64,000 nucleotides of DNA. It comes from Ianthella basta. Taxonomy: Eukaryota; Porifera; Demospongiae; Verongiida; Ianthellidae. The notes beneath the pieces were generated by a model. The model worked only from the letters and a program-made list of their open reading frames with translations. It searched no databases and was not told where the DNA came from. Shown here piece after piece: positions 23,359 through 33,021 of the stretch. Positions within the stretch are counted from its first letter, which is position 1. Each line of letters begins with the position of its first letter. Made by a program: the position numbers and the translations under genes. Where the stretch lies: assembly GCA_964019415.1 (NCBI GenBank), contig CAXHTE010000110.1:1-64000 (forward strand), read 5' to 3'.

Positions 23359-23457
23359 ATCATAAGTCATTCCTAGCACCAATTTCTCCAGTCTATTCAT
23401 CACTGCGAGAGCCTGTTCCATTTCATCCCACTTCAGTTCCTCTTCTCTCGCTCCACC
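23359..23457 (-). CDS. NLR gene 1 LRR-region exon absent from gene 2
   Basis: 99 nt, phase 0-0. Acceptor TTCTTTATGCAG, donor GAT|GTAAGT. It encodes GGAREEELKWDEMEQALAVM and NRLEKLVLGMTYD, with one LRR-like L-x-x-L-x-L pattern. It is missing from gene 2, and because it is symmetric its loss leaves the frame intact. Confidence 0.75.
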
Positions 23458-24083
23458 CTGCATAAAGAAGCAACTCTGGTCAGAAACACACCAACAAAGT
23501 GCACTGGCATAGTGCATTGGAGATATAGCTAGCCACCCTCTATCATGACTCATCTGTCTGGCTGATGTTCAGAAGGAGGTAGAAAGTCAGGTTAAGTCTG
23601 AATTGTGTCAACCATGCAAAGTGCATTGTGGGTGATATAGCTATAGGCACACTTTATCATGACTCATTTGTCTGGCTGAGTGAATCGTGTTAACCATGAA
23701 AGGCAGTGCATATCCCCTGCAGGATTGGTGCACAGGGCCTGGGCCACACTGTGCAAATGATGTAAAATGGCCGAAGCATGCCAGCCATGTATGGCTCAGA
23801 ACAGTGATACAGCACAAAGTGGTTGTTTTGAGCACAAGGGTGGGGACTGCTGACAGTGAAAAGCTCCTAATTCACAAGGCACCCATGTGGCACATGCATA
23901 CTTGAGGCATTGACCCAATACATATGTACAAACCCACTGTGGCTTCAGAATCAAGACTACTTGCTTTGCTTTAGTTTTCAGCTGGGGAAAAACATCCTTT
24001 ATCAAAACACTCTTGAACAGTGATTGGTGTATACAAAAGACTAGTGCATCCCAAGCCACACTGTACATGTGCACACACTGTAC

Positions 24084-24208
24084 CTCTTGTGGGGGATAGA
24101 TGAAATCACACTTCAGTTCTTTCACTTCACTAAAGTAGGACAATAAGTTTATTAAGACATTTACTGGAACATGCCTCAGTGTAAGATGTTGTACACCTCC
24201 TTGATCAC
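24084..24208 (-). CDS. NLR gene 1 LRR-like exon
   Basis: 125 nt, phase 1 to 0. Acceptor GTGCCTGCAG, donor CAAGAG|GTACAG. DQGGVQHLTLRHVPVNVLIN and LLSYFSEVKELKC show leucine spacing typical of divergent LRRs. The gene 2 homologue is 43110-43234. Confidence 0.75.
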
Positions 24209-24735
24209 CTGCAGGCACTAGGTAGGAAAAGAGGTGGAGAGATAAACATGTAAATACCATACTTACATAATTTATACATACTTAACTTTACATAGATCCT
24301 GTTGCCATGGTAATGGGCATCTAAATACAGCATCTAAATGCAACAGAACTACAGCTAGCATTTTGCGCAGGCGTCCAAAAACTATAGATGCACATTAGGG
24401 CACTTCGTAGGGTCAGTGACCATTGCTTCTAAATCTCATAGATGCACTCTTAGTCTAGTTCACTAGACCCTTTAGCACCCACGAAGTGCTCGCAAGTGGA
24501 CGCATGCACACACATGGTTGTTTGACTTGTGTGTTTCGTTGTGAAGCAGGAAAGAGCAACAATACAGCTACAAGTGCAGTGCAGAGAAGGAACTGACCGC
24601 AATTGACTGCAAGTTGCCGTGCGTGGAAGAGGCTCTGGTTTAACTATTACATAGACGTCCTCACTATTGCTTGTTACACACTATACACTACATCCAACTG
24701 AGTCACACAATATGTGACTGACATCACCAACCTAC

Positions 24736-24940
24736 CATCATCAGGACAATCCCAGGACTCTGGGGTAAAGCGCAGGTACACTTCTGATAATGATTTGTTT
24801 CTTCTGATTCCAAGGAGAAGGTGACGACAGAACTGCTTGGGTACAGTCGCACCAAGATCACGACTCAGTGTTAGCTTGTTCATGGTCTTGTTTCCTGAGA
24901 GCGACCTTTCCATCTCCATCAAGATCTTATCGTCCATTGC
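24736..24940 (-). CDS. NLR gene 1 LRR-like exon
   Basis: 205 nt, phase 0 to 1. Acceptor TTATTCTACAG, donor GATG|GTAGGT. It encodes MDDKILMEMERSLSGNKTMN then KLTLSRDL and NKSLSEVYLRF, two L-x-L strands separated as in ribonuclease-inhibitor-like LRRs of NLRs. The gene 2 exon is 6 nt shorter, in frame. Confidence 0.78.
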
Positions 24941-25334
24941 CTGTAGAATAAGACATCAACACAGTCCATCGTGCAGTGGGATGGGGACAAACACCATTTG
25001 ACACTGTCACTACTGTTTGCTATCAGTGGACAATATCTAAGCTATCATATACTACACTGAGGGATGTATTAGGGGGTATTTCCCAAGGTTGAAGGCCGAG
25101 GAATACATTACATACGTAGCATAAATATGTAGTACGTATGAGCATACTTTCTGTTGCCATGGAAACCATGTATTAATGAGAGTTTCAGGGTGTTTCTATG
25201 GTAATGGTATAGGTATACATATCTGTATACATCTGCTACAGTGAACTACTCCCAAAATGTGAGGTGACCTTACACATGTGCAGTTGGGTTGAAGTTTGGA
25301 TGCAATCATCATTCCATCTCACACTGATGCTTAC

Positions 25335-25459
25335 CTCACATCCTTGTATGTTCATACACTTAACCTCTGTCACATGTTGTAGACATAACAACTTTACTAC
25401 TGTACTGAGGGGAGGACTGATCAAGTACACCTTGCCAAAGTGTCCTTTGAAGGCACCAT
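25335..25459 (-). CDS. NLR gene 1 LRR-like exon
   Basis: 125 nt, phase 1 to 0. Acceptor GCCTATCACAG, donor TGTGAG|GTAAGC. DGAFKGHFGKVYLISPPLST then VVKLLCLQHVTEVKCMNIQG. The same length and phases as the exon at 24084 suggest these LRR-like exons arose from one another. Confidence 0.78.
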
Positions 25460-25641
25460 CTGTGATAGGCAAACATAACAACATGTCATGCACTCAGTGA
25501 ACTCTAAACATGGTAGACACACCCTATATTTAATATAATGACATTCATTGCCCACCATCCACCACAACAGTGGCTAGTGGTACACAGTGTCAGAGCTACT
25601 CATGTAGCCAAAGAGCTCCAAACACCAACACCATCTGTGAA

Positions 25642-26136
25642 TCTTATTATAATAAAATAAATGTAATGCACAAAGCTTTGTTACCTAATTGGTTCTTCAG
25701 TTTTGGATGAATGATCAGGAAACGTGGTAGGAATACAAAGAGGCATAGCGAGAGTAACTTGGTTGAGCCAAAATTTGGTTTAAAGTCGTTCTGTAAGAGT
25801 TCTTGCCACTTTTATAGTCGTTGCAATATCTAAGGGATAGGGAAAAGATCGTGTTTCGTTGTTCAGAAACTCCTCCTTCAACTTTCCACCAATCTTCACC
25901 AAACATAAAAGTTAGAGTACTTAACGGCTATAAAGGGGGTGACCTTAGGTGGTTAGCGCCTTCGACATTGTACTCCTTTAGACAAAATGACTTAACATAA
26001 GTAAATTCTGTAGACACGGAGTTTTACAGAGCGAGTCTATGGAATGCTCCCATTTAAACAGACAGTTTCCATTGGTTCAATGCTTAAATTTCAACGATAT
26101 GCTGGGAACCCACCCGAAGAACGGGTATTCAGCTAG
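25642..26136 (+). mobile_element. Non-autonomous Helitron, copy 1
   Basis: Starts TCTTATTATAATAAA directly after A and ends in a GC hairpin (CCCACCCGAAGAACGGGTATT) followed a few bases later by CTAG directly before T: the terminal structure of Helitrons (5' TC, 3' hairpin plus CTRR, insertion between A and T, no target duplication). It is 495 bp with no coding capacity. Gene 2 carries it at the same intron site (44499-44989), so it predates the duplication. Confidence 0.8.
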
Positions 26137-26630
26137 TCCATATAATTATGCATCTTTCTGTAAAACACAACACTGACACTCTCACTAAAACATGAGGATT
26201 CCCACTCATGTGAGCACCCCACAAGCTTTCAGCTGAAGGAGCTGTACTACCATTGATACAACTGTGGATGTGTCCACCTCTACACATGTTCCATGTGTAG
26301 AGGTGGCTATTGCCTCAACTCCATCCCTTCAAGGAGTCATACATCCATGCACTCTCTACATGGGCAGAATGGAAGTTATTAGAGAGTTTTAGATCAGCAT
26401 TAACGCCGAACATTGACATCACAATACGTCATTAATGAGTCACGTGATAATCCTAAACTGCAATGTACACGGTGAAATTCCAGCGTTTAGTATGCGTGAA
26501 GAGGCTTTTCAGCGTATGTAAACTACCGTTTGTACTGTTAACGTTGTGACGTCATGATTCGTCACGTACCGTTTAACGTTCAACGTAAGCGCGGATCTAC
26601 AACTCTCTATTGTGGATACTGTCCTGTCAC

Positions 26631-26699
26631 CTGTAGAAGCTTCCCTCTCCAGTGATGCAAGTCTGTCCAAGGCAACTTCTAGTTCTCTCCAGTCAGTCA
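26631..26699 (-). CDS. NLR gene 1 short helical exon after NACHT
   Basis: 69 nt, phase 1-1. Acceptor GTGTTTTAG, donor CTACAG|GTGACA. Encodes TDWRELEVALDRLASLEREA, predicted helical. The gene 2 homologue (45484-45552) is nearly identical. Confidence 0.75.
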
Positions 26700-26855
26700 C
26701 TAAAACACAGCACACCACAACATATGGTTAGTTCAATACATGGAGGTGAGTAAAGTGAGGCAACATACTGCTTTACAACAAACTGTCATGCAGTGAAATG
26801 CTCTACATCTGTAGCTTGCATATATACACAGGGCAGCAGTTATGCACAAGGTATA

Positions 26856-27342
26856 TCTTATTATAATAAACGTAACGCACATTTTCGTTGTTCGGGATAA
26901 TCTCCTTCAATTCTGGATGAAACGCCACGAAACTTGGTAGCATTACAAAGAGGGGGACTGTGAGTAACCTCGCCGAGCCAAAATTTGGTTTAAGGCCGTT
27001 CCGTCCGAGTTCTTGCCACTTTTACGGTCGCCGCCATATCTAAGAGATAGGGAAAAGACAGCGTTTGGTTGTGCACGAACTCCTCCTTCAATTTTTCACC
27101 AATCTTTGTCAAACGTGGAAGAGTATATCACGGAAATACGGGGGGTGATCTAAGGTGGTTAGTGCCTTCGCCACTGGACTCCTTTAAACGAAAAGGATTA
27201 ACATAAGTAAATTCTGTATGTACGGAGTTTTACGGAACGAGTCTACGGAATACTCCCAATTAAATGGACGGTTCTGATTAGTCAACGCTCAAATTTCAAA
27301 CGATATGCTGGGAACCCACCCGAAGGGCGGGCATTCAGCTAG
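26856..27342 (+). mobile_element. Non-autonomous Helitron, copy 2
   Basis: Same family as copy 1: TCTTATTATAATAAACG at the 5' end, a 3' hairpin of CCCACCC and GGGCGGG, then CATTCAGCTAG and T. Its insertion site is empty in gene 2 (45708/45709: AAGGCATA then TATAAGGAATGG), which shows precise insertion between A and T without duplication, after the gene duplication. Confidence 0.9.
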
Positions 27343-27739
27343 TATAAGGAATGGAAATTATAGCTCATGTAACACATCAGTACTAGTGTAGTCTGACGTA
27401 GCCCAGACCCACTTCCAGCCATTATATATCACGCAAAGGGCAGGAAGTGATGAGGCAGTGCTTTATAAAATCATTTGTATGATATACGTACGTATGCTAG
27501 TATCCAATGTGATGAAACTACTCCTCACCAAAATTTGTTTGGCACAATGTCTGCAGTTGTGCACAATGTATATATACGAGATGTAAAATAGAACTCCTGT
27601 AACACATCAGTGAGGGAGTGCTTTGTAAACATATCTGTATAATAATTATGCTAGTATAAATTAAATCCAATCCCATATTCAAATGTATTTAAATTGGTAT
27701 CCAAGTAGAACACAAAGATCTGATGAAATTGCTCCTCAC

Positions 27740-29392
27740 CATCTGGTAGGTGCAATGTCTGCAGTACTCCACTGGCATAGACTGGCTCCAGCAAGCGATG
27801 GACTTCTGCAGAACTTCCACCTTTCTCAATGGTGAGGCGTTTCAACGAGGGGAGCACAGAGAGACAATAGCCGTAGGCTGTGGAGTCATAAGCAGTCTTG
27901 GGCTTCACTTTCACCTCTTCTCCAACAATACGTGGCATCAGGCGGCGAACAAATGAAATGTCTTGCGTCTCGAAAAGGCACTGCATTTGAAAGTCTATGG
28001 GATATGAGTTTATCCCCTTTTGAAGGCGGTCAAAGTGCTGTAATTTAGTCAATCCACAATAAAAGCGCCACACCTGTGCCATGTGGGGCTCACCGAGATA
28101 CCTGGCCCAGATTTCACATTGACTGCCTGCTGTCAGGAGAGACACATAAACAGCAGCAAGGAATTCTTGTACAGTCAAGTGAATGAAGAAGAAGCTTTCA
28201 ATGGCACCTTTCTTGGACTTCGGATTGCATCGAATGGGCCTAGCTGTTAAAACGCCACACCCCCTCTTACGGTCTGAGAAGCGCTCACCGAGACCCTGAA
28301 GATCAACTGAATCAAACACTACTTTTTGCTTTTGGATGCAATTATAAGCAATTTCCCCGAGTTTATAGATATCATGGTCCTTTGGAAGATCCAGGATAGA
28401 ATTCAGTTCAGGCAAGTCTTCGCTGTACTTTAGTACTTTCACACAGAGGTAGTCATTGTAAATTTGTGTCAGCGTTGGTGGAAGGTCCTCTCTAAATAGA
28501 AACACTTGACAAATGATGGACAGAACAACCGGGATTGAACAGAGGCCTCTAATCTGTGGAAAAGCATCTATCTTCTTGACAAATAAGTCACACAGGTCTG
28601 GTCGCTGTTGATTAGAGAAATATTGCTTTGCATAAATCTTGATCTGGTCCTGAGTGAAACCGAGCACCTCGATATTAGTTAGATTAACTTGGCTACGAGA
28701 CATCAGCATTTGGTGGTAGATCTCGCTTGTTACAATGGAGCGAGATATTAGAATAACATCACAGTCTGGAAGAGGGGAATCACGGTTGTGCGACAGAAGG
28801 TTCACAAGGAAGGCAGATCGTTGAAGATGAGGTGGAAGCTCGTCAAACCCATCCAGAACAAAGAGCACATCTCTCCCTCGGCTCCTATAAATGACCTTAG
28901 ACACTTCCTCCAGGGGCATGGTGTCTTCTATCATTCCTTGGAACATCTGTAAAAGGTCTACTAATGCGAAGTTTTCCTCACAATGTAACAAGTCACGCAA
29001 CTCAACCAGGAGGACTGTGACGTAACCATGGCAATCAGGAGATCGGCAGACATCTTGGCACACCTTCCGAGCTAACGTACTTTTACCCACCCCGGGAGCA
29101 CCACTAATGATTACAAGTTTATGTTCTTTCACCAGTTGAGGGATTGCCTCACATTCAATTCGATCAGTCTGGTAGGAGTAGACATTGTCAACGCCCATTG
29201 TCACAGCTTCTACAAACATTTCTTGGGCACGCCGATGACCCAGATAGAAAGGAGCAAGGGCTAAGTTCACGTACTGCATTCTCTGATCAGCAAGGAGCCA
29301 CTCATCCTCAACAATCTTCATTTTCTCATAGAAATTCCTAAGTCGACAGAAGAGGAACTTTACCTGCTCTCCTCCCCCTCCTCCTCCATCGG
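27740..29392 (-). CDS. NLR gene 1, NACHT exon
   Basis: 1653 nt, phase 1 to 1, one uninterrupted frame. Acceptor TTGCACTCTGCAG, donor GATG|GTGAGG. After a short Gly-rich linker the protein has the P-loop GAPGVGKST (29076-29102), Walker B LDGFDE (28839-28856), a sensor-1-like stretch (CDVILISRS) and the NACHT-associated GLCSIPVVLSIICQVF, then a winged-helix/superhelical region with FFFIHLTVQEFLAAVY, the NLR motif at the NACHT/LRR boundary. This is a STAND NTPase: nucleotide exchange at the P-loop drives oligomerisation after LRR sensing, in the cytosol. The N-terminal partner is a CARD exon joined in phase. Gene 2 holds the paralogue. Nothing essential appears to be missing. Confidence 0.92.
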
Positions 29393-29518
29393 CTGCAGAG
29401 TGCAACAGATAAAAGAAACAACTCATACACACATATCTCACAACAAGCCGTAATAGTACATTTTAAACAGTTTCACAAAGTAAAAGTCACTTAGCCATCA
29501 TAGAAGTCATGCATGCAC

Positions 29519-29602
29519 CCTCTGAACTTTGACCTCAAGTTAGCTGAATAGAACTGATTTGGTCAACTGCTTGTGGTGTCAAATGAGGTTAAAGTTCAGA
29601 GG
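29519..29602. mobile_element. Small inverted-repeat element
   Basis: CCTCTGAACTTTGACCTCA and its near-exact reverse complement (TGAGGTTAAAGTTCAGAGG) bound 84 bp in the intron between the CARD and NACHT exons of gene 1. Confidence 0.6.
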
Positions 29603-30212
29603 TGAGTTGTGAGTAGATTGATGTTTATGACAATATCATCACAAATGCTCCAACAATGCAACCGTAAAGTAAACAACATAAAATGAGAGGAAACTGTATT
29701 GAGATACACACACACACACACACACAAACAAATCTGTTAGATATATACCTTGGTGTGTGTGTGTGCGTGTGTGTGTGTGGGGGGGGGGGGGGGATAAATT
29801 GACCCCTTACTTATGATTGTTGGTCCAGTGAGATCATTGACAATGTACATATCTAGGCATGGTACGTAGATACACTCTGACCTGGTGAAAGGCTATTCAC
29901 AGCTCAACCACAGGAACATGTGTCCATGTACACTGTCTTACAGTGATTTAGCCAGTGTACTTGTGCTATTGGATAGGGTTTACATGCATGCGCATACACT
30001 GACCTACAATGACTCCACCAATGCATGTACTTGTGTTAGTAAGCAAATGTGTAGTTATTGTGGTTTCGAAGTGGCTTAACACACTTACAGTGATAAAGAT
30101 TCTTCCATACCAATATTGCGAATTTACATAAATGACCAATAGTGAGTACATTAACAGGCACAGTCACATTCATAAATGGGACCAGTGAGTTGCTTCCTTC
30201 TCGCACACATAC

Positions 30213-30539
30213 CATTTCCTCCACCTTGTTTGAACTGCTCAGACAACCTTTCCAGCTCATCTGCCCAGACGTCTTGGTTGCTGTTTCGCAGCATTTGGCA
30301 AAATATCTGAAAGTCATCATCTGTTTTCCCTCGTAGTGTCTCAATGACCCTGTCCACTTGGTCACTGCTGGTGGGCAATCCTCTCACCATCTGGGCCTCT
30401 CTTTGGCTCATGAATCCTCCCGCCACTTTCTCTAGCTTATCACTGAGGCCTGTATTCATTAATACATTGAGCTTGAGGCTCTCTCTCAATGAGAGCAAGG
30501 CAGCAACATTCCAAGAACTCATGGGACGGGGTTTACCAT
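30213..30539 (-). CDS. NLR gene 1, CARD exon
   Basis: 327 nt, symmetric phase 1-1. Acceptor CTTGTCTCACTTCCAG, donor AATG|GTATGT. LRESLKLNVLMNTGLSDKLE, MSQREAQMVRGLPTSSDQVD and RVIETLRGKTDDDFQIFCQM follow the helix pattern of a caspase-recruitment domain like that of NOD1/APAF1 (L...R..L...., L.D.L......S..D/E...V, ....V...L...G...F..F...L). CARDs recruit effectors by homotypic contact. The exon joins in phase to the leader upstream and to the NACHT exon downstream through a Gly-rich linker. Gene 2 has a Death domain in the same place. Confidence 0.85.
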
Positions 30540-30923
30540 CTGGAAGTGAGACAAGGGGCAAAGTACAGTCTTTGGCAAACCAGTTCTGACAACGCTTAAC
30601 TACACATAACTGGCTAGTTACTACATATAAACATAGTAGGCATGCAAGTACTGATGGAATTGACCCAACAAAAGATGCCAAGGACACTGTACATTACCAA
30701 TCAATCCACATGGCAGTAGATCAATGAGGAAGATCAAGTTTAAATGTACACAGACAGTGAGACATTCCTAATTAAGGCCCACTACTGACGAGGACCCCAG
30801 CTAGTGGTCCCAGCAACAATAACAATCAGTCAAACTTAGAAAACAGATCTGAAAAGCTAGTTAGCTAGCTAGAAAGCTGCCCCACTTTGGTACATGCACC
30901 ATTTTTACATTCCCATTATTTAC

Positions 30924-31173
30924 CTGTCTCCACTGGTCCAGGGTTGAGCTCTACATCCCCACTCTGAATGAGGAGGAGTCGGGGAGGCATTGCACAAGCT
31001 AACATGAGCAGGTAAAGAAGTGGAAGGACCCCTCTCTTCACCGCATGCGTGTTGGACCTGGAGGACGAGGGAGCAGCTGTCATCTTCGCTCCTCCTCCTT
31101 TCAACAACCACCTCATTCGACTGCAGTTGAACAGCCCAACAGACACGCGCCACTGCTGGGCGGAGATGGGCAT
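30924..31173 (-). CDS. NLR gene 1, leader exon with 2A-like motif
   Basis: 250 nt, ending in phase 1 at donor ACAG|GTAAAT. Start taken at 31173 (MPISAQQW), the first Met conserved in both copies; an upstream Met at 31191 exists only here. Residues 1-48 are basic and Ser-rich, residues 49-61 are strongly hydrophobic (VLPLLYLLMLACA), and residues 67-80 read LLIQSGDVELNPGP (motif at 30934-30960). DxExNPGP is the ribosome-skipping consensus of 2A peptides; the Gly-Pro bond is not formed and the next product starts with Pro. Known from sea-urchin NLRs: such leaders act both as signal sequence and recoding element. The inferred outcome here is a 79-residue leader plus a Pro-initiated CARD-NACHT-LRR protein, and a fused form sent to the secretory route. 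Confidence 0.88.
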
Positions 31174-31420
31174 CTTGCAAAGCCTGGGCACGTAGGGAAG
31201 GAGGGAGGTAGCTAGCTATAATGAAACCATTCCACATGTACCAAACAACATCGGAGGCTAACTTCTTAGCCCTAGTGTTTATGCTTTAGCTAACTGTACG
31301 GGCTCACGTCAAAGAATGTGACAGGAGCACACAACTCACTTTTCGTCTGACTAGTCCGCGTATAGAGAGCGACTGAAATCAGTGACGTAGAACAAAGCCG
31401 TTCAAGTGCTAGGCTGGTAA
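31174..31420 (-). promoter_or_regulatory. Conserved 5' region of NLR gene 1
   Basis: The segment upstream of the leader shares blocks with 52589-52810 upstream of gene 2 (ACTAGTCCGCGTATA, GACTGAAATCAGT, GGAGGCTAACTTCTT, CACGTCAAAGAATG). CTTTGACGTGAGC on the minus strand holds a CRE-like TGACGTGA. This suggests a shared promoter or 5' UTR; no start site can be placed. Confidence 0.35.
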
Positions 31421-32271
31421 TGTACCGCTAGTGTTAAGTACAGGTAACATAGGGTATTATTGACGTATAAATTTCCGCACAAACAGGATTAATCCACCGG
31501 CCAGACTCTGAGGGCTGAGAGCGACCCCGCACTTCAGAGGTCACCAACTCCAATCCACGCTGTACTGGTGAGGGCTCCTCCAGATCAGACGAGAGAAGCG
31601 ACAGCGAGCGCGCGACCATTTCAACAGACGCCGTCCGTCACATCAGAGGACGCGGACAGGACCGCGTCCCATCTCTCCCAGTGACCACGCGGTGAGGAGA
31701 GAGCTATGCAGTGTAGAACTTTGTGGTACTCTCTCTTGTCCCAGCTAGTGATGGAACCTCGTTTGTAGTCGACTGAGCTCTGTTTTTTGGAGGGTAGAAT
31801 GCTGTGGCACAGTTCTGTTGTCATTGCTTTGTAGCTACGCACCAAGTTGTACAGTCGCTTCCTCTGTCACTGCTGCTAACAGGATGGCTGTTGTGCTATC
31901 TTGTCCCAGTGCACTTCTCATGAGGCCACAATGTAATCTCAGTCCTATTGTGTTTGTGTGTTGTGTTGGGTCCATCTGTGCCCCACTCAACAGCTGTCAC
32001 TACTGACTGACTGCCATCTTGTACACCACCATGTGTCTCTGTGGCAGTGGTGGATTCAGTCACTTGTACAGTGTGTTACTAATGACTGTATAGCCGTTGG
32101 TGTGGTGTTTGTACTAACACTTTATCTGTGTCTGTGTGCAGTGTTGTCAATGGACCTGTTGTGGGTTGGAGTGGTCAGTGTGGACTGGTCAGTAGTTTGT
32201 GTTGTGTTCAGTTGCAGTGAGCTCAAGTGTTGTGTCTTGTGTAACTGTACACATTCCCACTTCCAATTCAG

Positions 32272-32382
32272 AGAAGTGGGAATCAGGTCCAGAGTGTCAT
32301 TCCTCTGACTGCTGCCATGATCTACAATGCTACTCATACCGGTGACAACTAGTTTGAACTGGATGAAGTGCCATTGGGACAG
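32272..32382 (+). pseudogene. RPA2 5' exon with in-frame TAG
   Basis: Acceptor CCACTTCCAATTCAG, donor CAG|GTGAGG, 37 codons, phase 0-0. NQVQSVIPLTAAMIYNAT corresponds to the start of the RPA32 OB fold (Q-x-x-x-P-x-T/I at the entry of strand 1), and FELDEVPLGQ continues into the next exon. Codon 27 is TAG (32350-32352) where a sense codon, probably TGG, is expected. Either this copy is dead or the base is an error or polymorphism. Upstream sequence to about 31.7 kb is duplicated at 8.5-8.9 kb without this exon. Confidence 0.6.
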
Positions 32383-32764
32383 GTGAGGAGGGATGGGGAG
32401 GAGTGTGTGGTGAGAGTACAGAAAAGAGAGTGAGCGTGGAGTAGTTGTAATTGTGCATGGCCATGATGGGTGTGGAGCAAGTAGGAGGTGTGGTTTGGGG
32501 AAGTGGCACTGAGGGCAGTTGTAATGGTACAGGGAAGGAGTGGATGTGTTGGGAAGGTGGGTGAAGAGTGACAATGTGTGGGTGTAAGTGTCATGGATGT
32601 TGCACAATGTGTGAAAGCTGTTGAGGGTGTTGGTTTAGTGTGTGTACTGTGTAGGATGAGGTTGGAGGTGACGGTAGATAGTGAGTGTAGAATATAGCTA
32701 GTGAAGTGACTGCTATTCCTCCACTAACCCAGTCCCCTCTCCCTCCTTCCCTCACTCTCCTCAG

Positions 32765-32864
32765 ATTGTGTCTGTAGGAGAGATTGTGAGTGTCAGTAAG
32801 TCCCAGACCAATGTGGTGTACAAGATGGACGACCGCACCGGTCCACTGGTGGATGTCAAAAGTG
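32765..32864 (+). CDS. rpa2: RPA2 OB-fold exon
   Basis: 100 nt, phase 0 to 1. Acceptor CTCTCCTCAG, donor AGTG|GTTAGA. IVSVGEIVSVSKSQTNVVYK then MDDRTGPLVDVK matches the core OB-fold strands of replication protein A 32-kDa subunit (V-x-I-V-G-x-I, TN-I/V-VYK-I/M-DD-x-T, P-x-DV). RPA2 is part of the RPA trimer that coats single-stranded DNA in replication and repair. The following OB-fold exons are not found; a 51-bp minisatellite and an NRBP-type exon lie downstream instead, so this is a gene fragment unless the intron is very long. Confidence 0.72.
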
Positions 32865-33021
32865 GTTAGACGACCAGGAGTTGTGGGCGGAGTCAAGTGC
32901 AGGTGTGCATGTATATGTGTGTTGGTGTCAGTGTGTACATTGAAGTGAATGGTGTGAGTGTTGACCAGTATAAGAAGGAGGGTGTGTGGAGGTGAATGGA
33001 CTGCCTGCGTATTAGCATTGT

